Source: Opitutaceae bacterium (GTDB taxonomy: Bacteria; Verrucomicrobiota; Verrucomicrobiia; Opitutales; Opitutaceae). From it: 64,000 bases of DNA. The stretch covers positions 248,001-312,000 of the forward strand of contig JACKPU010000002.1 in the NCBI GenBank assembly GCA_024233285.1, given 5' to 3'. Both the position numbers and the translations under genes were made by a program. The notes under the pieces are model-generated. The model saw nothing but the letters and a program-made list of their open reading frames with translations. It was not told where the DNA came from and made no database searches. Shown here one piece after another: positions 24,517 through 32,101 of this stretch. Numbering within the stretch: position 1 is the stretch's first letter; each line of letters starts with the position of its first letter.

Positions 24517-25207
24517 GGTTCCGGCGTTGGAGGAGGGTCACGATCAAGAGCAGGCCGAACGAAAGCACGAGCAGCACCGCGGCGAAGGCATGGGCGGCGG
24601 GATAGTTGAGCTTTTGCACTTCGTCGTAGAGGGCGATGCTGGCGACCTTGGTCACCCCGGGAATCGAACCGCCGATCATGAGCACGACACCGAATTCGCC
24701 GAGGGTGTGCGCGAATGCGAGCGTCAGCCCGGCGGCGACGCCGTGACGGGCCAGCGGCACATGCACGCGCCAGAACACGCGGCGTGGCGTGGTGCCCAGT
24801 GAAGTCGCGGCATCGAGCATTTCGGACGGCACGCTGCGCAGGGCGGCCTGAAAGGGCTGGACCGCGAACGGCAGCGAATAGAACACGGAGGCGATCACGA
24901 GACCGGTGAACGTGAACGCCAGCGGCGTGCCGGCAACCGCCTGCCACCAACTGCCCGGCGCGTGTTGCGGCGAAAAGGCGATGAGCAGATAAAAGCCAAT
25001 CACGGTGGGCGGCAGCACGATCGGCAGGGCGACGAGGGTTTCGATGAACGGGGCAAGGCGATGCCGCGACGTATTCAGCCAATGCGCAAGGGGCAGACCG
25101 ATCAACCCGAGGATCAACGTGGTGATGGCCGCGAGCCGCAGCGTCAGGCCCAGCGCCTGCCAGAGCGGCGGCGGCAAACCAAGAAAGGCGGCGGAGGATT
25201 CGGCCAT
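24512..25207 (-). CDS. modB: Molybdate ABC transporter permease ModB
   Basis: 231 residues, five or six membrane helices. ModB forms the inner-membrane channel for molybdate (or tungstate) with ModA and the ATPase ModC. Features: LTLRLAAITTLILGLIGLPLAHWL at the N-terminus, IVLPPTVIGFYLL (the PPTVxG signature of molybdate permeases), and the EAA loop DAATSLGTTPRRVFWRVHVPLARHG followed by AHTLGEFGVVLMIGGSIPG. No modC gene is adjacent, which is unusual. Follows modA with a repeat element between them. Confidence 0.92.
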   Translation of the reverse strand: MAESSAAFLGLPPPLWQALGLTLRLAAITTLILGLIGLPLAHWLNTSRHRLAPFIETLVALPIVLPPTVIGFYLLIAFSPQHAPGSWWQAVAGTPLAFTFTGLVIASVFYSLPFAVQPFQAALRSVPSEMLDAATSLGTTPRRVFWRVHVPLARHGVAAGLTLAFAHTLGEFGVVLMIGGSIPGVTKVASIALYDEVQKLNYPAAHAFAAVLLVLSFGLLLIVTLLQRRNR

Positions 25208-25220
25208 GTTGTGTTCAGGT

Positions 25221-25295
25221 TGTAGGGCGGGATCGCTGATCCCGCCTTGAATGCAGAGAGACTGACCAAGGCGGGATCAGCGATCCCGCCCTACA
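25221..25295. repeat. REP-doublet-like repeat with perfect 29-bp inverted arms
   Basis: Arms 25221-25249 and 25267-25295 are exact reverse complements, 17 bases apart, and each contains the near-palindrome GGCGGGATCGCTGATCCCGCC or its complement. The same core occurs in degraded form at 1871-1944. It lies between modA and modB, where the RNA would fold into one strong hairpin or two separate ones and could dampen modB expression. Confidence 0.8.
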
Positions 25296-25315
25296 TTTGA
25301 TCTGCTGGAGCATCA

Positions 25316-26077
25316 TCAGGGCGAAACTGGCACGTCGTAACCGTAGCGGGCAAATACGTTTCGCGCGGCCGGGCTGCGCAGGAATTCCATGAAAACGCGG
25401 GCGGCGGGATCGGCCGCGCCACGTTTGGTCAGAATGGCACCCTGCACCATGGGGGCATGCAGTGAGGCCGGAACCGTCTGCCAGGCACCGCGGCCGGCGA
25501 GGGCGGGTGATTTGAGCGAGGACAGGGCGATGAAACCCACGTCGGCATTGCCTGAGTCCGTAAATTGCACCGTCTGGCTGATGTTCTCGGCGACGACCAG
25601 TTTGGGGTGCAACGGCGTCCACAAGCCAAGTTGCTCCAAGGTCTGTTGGGCCGCGCGGCCGTAAGGAGCCGTGGCTGGATTCGCGATCGCGATCTTCCGC
25701 AACGAGGGCGCGCGCAGCGTCGTGGCGAGATCGCTCATGTCCATGGCGTCGTGCCGGCTCCACAGCACGAGCTGACCGATGGCAAAGATGACGAGGTTCG
25801 CTTCGCTGGCCTCGCCGGCGGTGATCAAAGCCTGGGGATAATCCAAGTCGGCGGAGAGAAACACGGCGTAAGGCGCGCCGTGCTTGATCTGCGCGACGAG
25901 ACTGCCGGACGCGCCGAAGCTGGTTTCGACCCTGATGTCCGGATGGGTTTCGTGAAATGCCGCGACCAGATCCGGCATGACGTGCACGAGGTTGGCGGCT
26001 GCGGCGACACGCAACGGCTCGGCGGCCTGCAAGCCCAGCACTATGCCCAGGGATAAAAGCAGCTGACGCAGGATCAT
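25316..26077 (-). CDS. modA: Molybdate ABC transporter substrate-binding protein ModA
   Basis: 253 residues from the ATG at 26077; signal peptide MILRQLLLSLGIVLGLQA. Periplasmic binding protein for molybdate/tungstate: LRVAAAANLVHVMPDLVAAF, SFGASGSLVAQIKHGAPYAVFLSA (oxyanion-binding Ser/Ala loops), IANPATAPYGRAA and a C-terminal FMEFLRSPAARNVFARYGY are all typical. Its start overlaps the stop of the upstream small molybdopterin-fold gene by 4 bp (ATGA), tying the two translationally. Confidence 0.93.
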   Translation of the reverse strand: MILRQLLLSLGIVLGLQAAEPLRVAAAANLVHVMPDLVAAFHETHPDIRVETSFGASGSLVAQIKHGAPYAVFLSADLDYPQALITAGEASEANLVIFAIGQLVLWSRHDAMDMSDLATTLRAPSLRKIAIANPATAPYGRAAQQTLEQLGLWTPLHPKLVVAENISQTVQFTDSGNADVGFIALSSLKSPALAGRGAWQTVPASLHAPMVQGAILTKRGAADPAARVFMEFLRSPAARNVFARYGYDVPVSP

Positions 26078-26565
26078 GGTGCCGGATCGGGCACGATAAG
26101 TTCGATGTCGTTGACCGAGCTCACCCAACGCGCGTCGCTGGTCTCGCCGGGCGCGATGAGCTGCAACGGTCCGTGGTTTGCGGGCAAAGGCTGGCCGTCA
26201 ATTGACTCGGCCAGAATCAACGTCCGCTTGCTGAATGCGGCGTCGAATTCCTTGAGCGCGAAGACGGCGGCCTGACCGTCGGATGCGCTGAAGCGCACGG
26301 CGAGTTGCAGGCCATCACCGCGCCGGGAACCGCCGATGGGCATGCCGTGCAGCAGGAGCAATTCACGCAGCGAGATGCCTTGATAAGCATGCTTTTGTTG
26401 CGTCTGCGGATCGACCGCAGTGATTTTCAACCGCGGGAAACGTTGCAGATCGCTCTCGGTGAGCTCCGCGGTTTTGATGCCGTGACCATGGATTTTGAGT
26501 CGCACGGCATCGGCCGAGACAACACTGGCGGTCAGAATGAGGCAGACGAGCAGGCGGGTGAGCAT
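26074..26565 (-). CDS. Small secreted protein with sulfite-oxidase-type molybdopterin-binding fold
   Basis: 163 residues, signal peptide about 1-18 (MLTRLLVCLILTASVVSA). The rest matches the compact form of the oxidoreductase molybdopterin-binding fold: ELTESDLQRFPRLKITA, YQGISLRELLLLHGMP, RFSASDGQAAVFALKEFDAAF, GPLQLIAPGETSDARWVSSV. The Cys that binds Mo in true sulfite oxidases is absent (no Cys in that region), so it may be a binding or sensing protein rather than an enzyme. It is the first gene of a modA-modB unit, which fits a molybdenum link. Divergent from the COG0523 gene, 22 bp apart. Confidence 0.75.
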   Translation of the reverse strand: MLTRLLVCLILTASVVSADAVRLKIHGHGIKTAELTESDLQRFPRLKITAVDPQTQQKHAYQGISLRELLLLHGMPIGGSRRGDGLQLAVRFSASDGQAAVFALKEFDAAFSKRTLILAESIDGQPLPANHGPLQLIAPGETSDARWVSSVNDIELIVPDPAP

Positions 26566-26587
26566 GCCGGCAATCTAGCCCACAGGG

Positions 26588-27763
26588 TTGAGGCTGGCCA
26601 ACGGAATTCCGGTTCGGTTGCCTGAAAGTGTGTCAGCAAGCCAATCGCAACCTCCCGTCACTGTGTTGTCCGGATTTCTCGGCGCCGGGAAGACCACGCT
26701 GTTGCAACACGTCCTCAAGCACGCCGGCGGCCGGCGCTGGGCGGCGGTGGTGAACGATCTGGCCTCGCTCAACATTGACGGCCGTCTGATCGAGCGCGCC
26801 GGAGCTTCGCGCGTGGTCGAGCTCGGCAACGGCTGCGTGTGCTGCACCGTGCGCGACGAGTTGGCGGAGACGATCGCCGAACTCGCGGCGACCGGCGGAT
26901 ATGAGCACATTTTTGTCGAAACCACCGGCGTGGCCGAACCGCGCGGCATCGCGGCGCTGTTCACCCGCCCGAATGCGTTTGGACGGCGGTTGAATGATTT
27001 TGCGCGGTTGCATGCGCTGGTAACGGTGATCGATGCGGCGCAGTTTCAGCGAATCTGGCGGGCCGGGCGAACCCGGGACGATGAAAGGATCAGCCGTCAT
27101 CGCGAACCGAAGGAAGTGATTGAGCTGATGTTCGAACAGATCGAATGCGCTGATCTGCTGATCCTAAACAAAGTGGATTTGGTGGACGCGGCGGCACAGG
27201 ATGAATCGGTGGGAACATTGGCCGGGCTGAATCCGCGGGCCGAAATCATTTGTGCGCGGGAAGGCCGTGTGCCGGCGGAAAAGTTCAGCGATAAGGCGAG
27301 GTTTGATGAGCAGGCGACGCTGCAGGCTGCGCGTTGGCTGCGGGTGCTGGCCGATGAGGGCGCGGTCGTGCTCAAAACCGACGCGCGGCAGGCCAAGTCG
27401 GGTCCAAACTGGAACACGCTGGTCTTTCAGGAACGGCGGCCTTTTGCGGGGGATCGGTTGCGCGCATTGATTACCAAGGAGCATCCGGGCTTGTTGCGGG
27501 CGAAGGGTTTTTTTTGGCTGGCGGAGCAACGCGACGACATGGGTTATCTATCCCTGGCCGGTGGAGTGGCGCGTTGGGAGATGGTCGGCACGTGGGCTGC
27601 GGCGCTGCGGGAACGCAACGTGATTGGAGAGGCGGAGATCCCGGCGCATGCCCGCGAACTTTGGCAGGAGCCTTTTGGCGACCGTCGGCAGGAACTGGTC
27701 TTTATTGGACTCGACTTGGATACAGCGGCGTTGCGAACCGATTTGGAATCGTGCCTGGTCTGA
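26588..27763 (+). CDS. COG0523 (CobW/ZNG-type) GTPase, putative metallochaperone
   Basis: About 391 residues from a TTG at 26588; a GTG at 26630 is an equally plausible start (377 residues), just before VTVLSGFLGAGKTTLL (Walker A). Other marks: the family's metal-binding GNGCVCCTVRDEL (CxCC), FVETTGVAEP (switch), LILNKVDLVD (G4) and the C-terminal CobW domain with GLLRAKGFFWLA. COG0523 proteins deliver or allocate metals, most often zinc, in the cytoplasm. Adjacent to molybdate and copper genes, so part of a metal-homeostasis stretch; which metal is unknown. No Zur box recognised in the 22-bp upstream gap. Confidence 0.88.
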   Translation: MRLANGIPVRLPESVSASQSQPPVTVLSGFLGAGKTTLLQHVLKHAGGRRWAAVVNDLASLNIDGRLIERAGASRVVELGNGCVCCTVRDELAETIAELAATGGYEHIFVETTGVAEPRGIAALFTRPNAFGRRLNDFARLHALVTVIDAAQFQRIWRAGRTRDDERISRHREPKEVIELMFEQIECADLLILNKVDLVDAAAQDESVGTLAGLNPRAEIICAREGRVPAEKFSDKARFDEQATLQAARWLRVLADEGAVVLKTDARQAKSGPNWNTLVFQERRPFAGDRLRALITKEHPGLLRAKGFFWLAEQRDDMGYLSLAGGVARWEMVGTWAAALRERNVIGEAEIPAHARELWQEPFGDRRQELVFIGLDLDTAALRTDLESCLV

Positions 27764-27788
27764 ATGACCGTCGGCAGGGATCCGTTGC

Positions 27789-28409
27789 TCAGGCCGTGAC
27801 GATGGGTGTTGGCTTGCGCCGCCAGAGGATCACGGCGAACAGCCCCGCTATCCCGAGGAGCAAGGCATAGGTCGATGGTTCGGGCACGGCTGCACTGTCA
27901 ATGATGATGACGGTTGGCCCGGTGCCAAACGGATTGAGGGTAGCGGCCGTCGTGAATGTGCCTGGCCCGTTAAAGTAATCAAACAAATCGAATGATACTG
28001 AAAGGAGTGCGACGGCGGAACCACTGACTAGAAAGAAATCATCCGGATTCAACATGATGCCCGGGTTGACGGTTATGCTGAAGGCATCACCCGAAGAAAC
28101 GGTGTTGAGAAAACCGATGTTGACGAGGGGAGTTGAGGTCGAACTGGTTTGATTCGTCAGGGTGATGCCCGAACCAAGATTGAGATTGAAAAAATTACTG
28201 GGTGGGGCGGCTTGGACGAAATCGCCGTAGCTGTTCCAAGATTGCACACCGTTCGAAATGTCCAGGCCCGAGGTCGCGGTAAATGACCCTGAGGCGGTGA
28301 CCGTCACTAAGTTGCTCCCGTCGGTGCCGGTGATGGTGAACGTCATCTGCCCGAACCCCGTGCTGGCCCCAATCAAAACTGCCAGACTGAATTTCAGTAG
28401 TCGTTGCAT
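27789..28409 (-). CDS. PEP-CTERM sorting domain protein
   Basis: 206 residues from the ATG at 28409 (MQRLLKFSLAVLIGASTGFG signal peptide). The mature part is Ser/Thr/Gly/Asn-rich with beta character. The tail is a textbook PEP-CTERM: VPEPSTYALLLGIAGLF, a hydrophobic helix, then WRRKP. Exosortase (EpsH-type) is expected to process such tails for anchoring or export; no exosortase gene is in the window. Function of the passenger is unknown. The upstream 175 bp before the amidase gene shows no other feature. Confidence 0.88.
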   Translation of the reverse strand: MQRLLKFSLAVLIGASTGFGQMTFTITGTDGSNLVTVTASGSFTATSGLDISNGVQSWNSYGDFVQAAPPSNFFNLNLGSGITLTNQTSSTSTPLVNIGFLNTVSSGDAFSITVNPGIMLNPDDFFLVSGSAVALLSVSFDLFDYFNGPGTFTTAATLNPFGTGPTVIIIDSAAVPEPSTYALLLGIAGLFAVILWRRKPTPIVTA

Positions 28410-28584
28410 TGAACTTGAAGAGCACATTCCGGATTCGGCCACAACCCATGACTTATCAACTCAATCCGCCGGACATGGAAATTAGGGAGCATTATCCGGC
28501 GGGAGCGACTCCCAAGCCAAATCTTATTGAGGGTCGGCAGCCAAGGTGGGCAGGGTTTCGTGAACCCGGATCAAATCGCGTTCC

Positions 28585-29316
28585 TCACCCGAAACGTTTC
28601 AATTTGCCGTAGGGAAAATGCCGCCCCGGGCAGACGGTGTGATTGCGGTCCACCCAACGATGCACCGTCACCTTGTGCTTGGGGCTGACCTGACCGGCGC
28701 GCAGCCAGTCGACCAAAGCGAAGGCGGATTCGAGCTGACGCGCGCTGGGCCGCCGTTTTTCGAAATTGCCCACGAGGCAGATACCGATGCCGGTGTTGTT
28801 GACCTCGGTGCTGCGCACATGGCCGCCGCGCAATTGTTTGGTCCAGCGCGGGCCGATCTCGATTTCGCCTTCGCCGGAGTCGCGGCCGTTGCCGATGACG
28901 AAGTGATAGGCGAGACCGTGTTCCATGCCGCGGCGGCGATGACCGGCATCGTAGGCCTTGGCGTTGCCATCCTCAATGCCGCTGTGGTGAAGCACAATGT
29001 AGCGCCAGCGATCGTGATCGACGCGAATTTGTTTGGTCGCGGCGACGATGGGGGCAAGCGAGGGCAGGTTGCTCGCTGCAACCGGCACGATGAGTTTCTG
29101 CCCGACGAGGATGCGATCGCCTTTGAGCCGGTTGCGCCGTTGAATGTCGGCCACGCTCACGCCGTGGTGCGCGGCGATCGCGGAAAGCGTGTCGCCTTTT
29201 TTGACCTTGTAGGTGATCTCGCTTTTGCCGGCGCCGAACAGAGCCGGTCCGCCGAACAACATTCCGGCGGAGGCGAGCAAAGTCTGCTGCAAGAACTGGC
29301 GGCGTGACGGAAACAT
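28585..29316 (-). CDS. LysM-domain N-acetylmuramoyl-L-alanine amidase (Tat-exported)
   Basis: 243 residues from the ATG at 29316, giving a Tat-type signal MFPSRRQFLQQTLLASAGML (twin Arg in SRRQFL). LysM domain at about 35-80 (YKVKKGDTLSAIAAHHGVS) binds peptidoglycan. Amidase_2/PGRP domain follows: zinc ligands are visible in YIVLHHSG, VTVHRWVD and HTVCPGRHFP, and the middle has GLAYHFVIGNGRDSG and NNTGIGICLVGNF. It should cut the amide between N-acetylmuramate and L-alanine in the periplasm, for wall turnover. The longer frame upstream to 29373 lacks a convincing start. Confidence 0.9.
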   Translation of the reverse strand: MFPSRRQFLQQTLLASAGMLFGGPALFGAGKSEITYKVKKGDTLSAIAAHHGVSVADIQRRNRLKGDRILVGQKLIVPVAASNLPSLAPIVAATKQIRVDHDRWRYIVLHHSGIEDGNAKAYDAGHRRRGMEHGLAYHFVIGNGRDSGEGEIEIGPRWTKQLRGGHVRSTEVNNTGIGICLVGNFEKRRPSARQLESAFALVDWLRAGQVSPKHKVTVHRWVDRNHTVCPGRHFPYGKLKRFG

Positions 29317-29388
29317 GAAAACGAAGGTCTGAGGAACCGGCCTCGCGACGTGCGAGGGTAACACTGCTGTCAAACGACAGCGGTAGAG

Positions 29389-30450
29389 TCAGCTCTCACA
29401 TTTGAGCACGTAAACGACGCCTTGTTCCGAACCGATCGCGAGGAACGAGTCGTCCGGCGACCACACGAGCTTGGTCGCGGCGGCCGGCATCTTGACGGTG
29501 GCGCGCAGCGGCTTGGCGCGATCGGGGCTCCAGATCATGACCGCGCCGTCCGACGAAGCCGAGGCGAGCAACCCGTGGGCGTTTTGAAATGCGACGGCGC
29601 AGATCTTTGCGCCGTGCGGCAGCATGGCCGGTTCGCGGCCTTCGGGACCGGCGCCGGCGCAGTCCCAAATGCAGCATTCGCTGCTGCCCCCGGTCGCGAG
29701 CCAGCGGGAGGTGTGATCGAAGGCGAGGTCCTTCACCTTGGTCTCGTAGCCGCTCATCTGCAGCTCGATGTCCTCGCCCGGCATCCAGAGATGCACGCTG
29801 GGATCCTGATTGCCGGAAACCAACCAGCGCGCGTCGGGCGACCACACCAAGGCCTGGATGCCGTTGTTGTAGGGAAATTCCTTCTGCGGAACGAAATCAT
29901 CCGCATCCCACAGGCAGACGCCGCCGAAATACGAAACGGCCACGCAGCCACCCTGCGGATGCCACGCGACGGCGGAGATGGATTTCGGCGCGGGTTTGAA
30001 CGTGTGCAGCACCGAACCGTCAGCGCGCAGGGCCAGCAGTTGTCGGCCGGCGGCGGCGGCGAGCCAAGACGTGTGTGGCGAGGGCGCCGCCTCCCCAGAG
30101 ATATGCGACGGCGGGGGCGGTGAGTTTTCAAATGGGCGCCACCCGAGATGCTCCACCCAGGCCCCACCGGTTTCCGCAGAGACCACGTGCTGGCCGGTGC
30201 GGGCATCCCACAGTTTGACCAATCCGTCCTGACCGCCGGTGGCGAGCGATTCGCCTGCCGGGTGCCACGCGAGGCAATTGGCGCCGTCTTCATGGCCGGG
30301 CAGGGCGTGGCGCACGGCGCCGTCCTTGGCGTCGAACAGCGAGACCGGCCCCGCGGCGGAAACGGCGGCGAGCTGCGTCCCGTCCGGCGACCAGGCGAGG
30401 TCGATGGCGTAGTCGTCGAGGGTGGCGGCCCAGTGCTTGATCAATTGCAT
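29389..30450 (-). CDS. WD40 repeat protein
   Basis: 353 residues from the ATG at 30450 (MQLIKHWAATLDDYA). Seven or so WD40 blades: IDLAWSPDGTQLAAVS, NCLAWHPAGESLATGG with LVKLWDA, AVAWHPQGGCVAV with CLWDADD, LVWSPDARWLVSGN, DLAFDHTSRWLATGG, AVAFQNAHGLLASAS and LVWSPDDSFLAIG. The fold is a protein-interaction propeller; no signal peptide or enzymatic domain is attached, so it is probably a cytoplasmic scaffold. Divergent from the first sugar-binding protein gene across a 169-bp control region. Confidence 0.85.
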   Translation of the reverse strand: MQLIKHWAATLDDYAIDLAWSPDGTQLAAVSAAGPVSLFDAKDGAVRHALPGHEDGANCLAWHPAGESLATGGQDGLVKLWDARTGQHVVSAETGGAWVEHLGWRPFENSPPPPSHISGEAAPSPHTSWLAAAAGRQLLALRADGSVLHTFKPAPKSISAVAWHPQGGCVAVSYFGGVCLWDADDFVPQKEFPYNNGIQALVWSPDARWLVSGNQDPSVHLWMPGEDIELQMSGYETKVKDLAFDHTSRWLATGGSSECCIWDCAGAGPEGREPAMLPHGAKICAVAFQNAHGLLASASSDGAVMIWSPDRAKPLRATVKMPAAATKLVWSPDDSFLAIGSEQGVVYVLKCES

Positions 30451-30472
30451 GGAGGGGGAACCTAGAAGTCGC

Positions 30473-30527
30473 GACGGTTGATGCAATCCATGCATCGCAT
30501 GGTGCAGAAAAAACCTAGCCAACCGTC
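30473..30527. promoter_or_regulatory. Nested inverted repeats in the control region of the first sugar ABC operon
   Basis: Outer arms GACGGTTG (30473-30480) and CAACCGTC (30520-30527) enclose an inner pair GATGCA/TGCATC (30480-30485, 30491-30496). The 12-mer GCGACGGTTGAT at 30471-30482 also occurs upstream of the second operon at 34535. A shared regulator is plausible. Confidence 0.4.
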
Positions 30528-30619
30528 ATCGGCTTCAACTACAACGCGTCACCCCCGTCCCGCATGATTACCCCGAGTATGTGTATCCCAAGGCTATTCC
30601 GTGTCCCGGAGCGGTTGGT

Positions 30620-32101
30620 ATGAAGCGGGCTTTCCTGATCATATTCCTGCTGCTGAGTGGTTCGAGCCTGGCGTTGTATCTGACCCAACCGGATCGCGGC
30701 AGCCCGGTGCCGGTCATTTACTGGATCACCCAGGATGACCCCGTGAAGCGCGAGACCATCGTGCGATTTGAACAATGGTTGAAGGACAACAACCTGCCGC
30801 TTTGCGAAGTGCGGATCGACAACGTCAATCAGGATGCGACCAAGAAACTGGCGCAGGGGCTCTCGGGCGTCGGGGCCGACCTGATGGACATTTACGCCAC
30901 GCAGACCGAGCAATTCGCCATTTCCGGCATGTTGATGGATGTGAGTGAAGCGGCCCAACGCATGGGGTTTGGTCCCGACAAGACCTACCCGGCGCTCCGC
31001 AGCGATTTGGTCGTCAACGGCCGGCAATACGGGTTCCCGCGCAATGCGGGTGCACCGGTGATCTGGATTAATCGCGACACCTTTGCCCGTCTCGGCTTGG
31101 CGGAGCCGGAGTATCATTGGACCTGGGACGACTTCGAACGCATCGGCAAGGCGTTTGTCGAGGCGACCAATCCTCCGGGTGCGCGTCAGCGCTCATATTT
31201 CACCCAGGCCCTTTCGCTTACCCAACTGCGCCGCAGTTTCGGCCTGTCCGTCTTCAACGAGACAATGACGCGCAGCATCCTTGATGATCCCCGCAACACC
31301 GAAGTGATGCGCCGGCTTTATCGGTGGACGACGGAGTTGCGTCTCATCCCCACGCTGGCGGAACAGAATGCGATGGCGGCGGATTCCGCGCGGGCGGGTG
31401 ATGCCGTCTTTTATCTATTTCAGCAGGGCCGCTATGCGACCCTGTATATTCCGCGCTACGCGCTTATTCGGATTCGTCCGATCGGCAAGATGAACCTGCG
31501 CATCGTGCTGCCGCCGACGGAAGAGTTTACCAACATGGAATTCGGCTGCGGCATCATCTCTGGTTACACCAAGACGAAGCATCCGGAGCACGTGCAACGG
31601 TTCATGCAGTTTCTGACCAGCGAGCCCTTCAACCTGCTGGTGGCCGAGAGTGGTGATTCCCTGCCGCCGGTGCCGGAATTCGTAAACACGCCGGAATTTC
31701 TCCGGCCGCCGGATCACCCGGAGGAGTGGGCGGTGCAGAAAGTGTTTGCGACGGCGGCCGCGACCTACGGCATCGCCGCCTGCCGCAGTCCGTTCATCCC
31801 GGTGGACATGATCACCCGTGTGGGCACGGGTATCGATACCGCCGTTTACGACAGCGTCATTGCCGGTCGCACCGCGCCGGAAGACGCGGGCCGCATCGTG
31901 GCGGAACGCATCAACGAGGCGATTCAGCTCAATATCGCGTATGATGATGCCCTGCGTGCGGAGTATGAACGCTTGAGCCAGGTGCAGGCGCAGATCGACG
32001 CGCTGCGGGCGGCCGGCCGGAAGATACCGCTTTCGTGGATCACCAATCCCTTTCACCGCGCGTATTACCAGGCCAAGGGCTGGGTGGAGGAGGATCAATG
32101 A
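30620..32101 (+). CDS. Extracellular sugar-binding protein of ABC importer, copy 1
   Basis: 493 residues from the ATG at 30620 (MKRAFLIIFLLLSGSSLALY, signal or membrane anchor); a GTG at 30581 is less likely. Family 1 solute-binding fold: VIYWITQDDPVKRET, GADLMDIYATQTEQF, YGFPRNAGAPVIWINRDTF, WTWDDFERIGKAF, and LRPPDHPEEWAVQ near the C-terminus. At about 490 residues it is longer than usual (about 420). It should capture an oligosaccharide and hand it to the two permeases encoded directly downstream (4-bp ATGA overlap). No ATPase gene accompanies it, so a shared MsmK-type ATPase elsewhere is expected. Confidence 0.88.
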   Translation: MKRAFLIIFLLLSGSSLALYLTQPDRGSPVPVIYWITQDDPVKRETIVRFEQWLKDNNLPLCEVRIDNVNQDATKKLAQGLSGVGADLMDIYATQTEQFAISGMLMDVSEAAQRMGFGPDKTYPALRSDLVVNGRQYGFPRNAGAPVIWINRDTFARLGLAEPEYHWTWDDFERIGKAFVEATNPPGARQRSYFTQALSLTQLRRSFGLSVFNETMTRSILDDPRNTEVMRRLYRWTTELRLIPTLAEQNAMAADSARAGDAVFYLFQQGRYATLYIPRYALIRIRPIGKMNLRIVLPPTEEFTNMEFGCGIISGYTKTKHPEHVQRFMQFLTSEPFNLLVAESGDSLPPVPEFVNTPEFLRPPDHPEEWAVQKVFATAAATYGIAACRSPFIPVDMITRVGTGIDTAVYDSVIAGRTAPEDAGRIVAERINEAIQLNIAYDDALRAEYERLSQVQAQIDALRAAGRKIPLSWITNPFHRAYYQAKGWVEEDQ

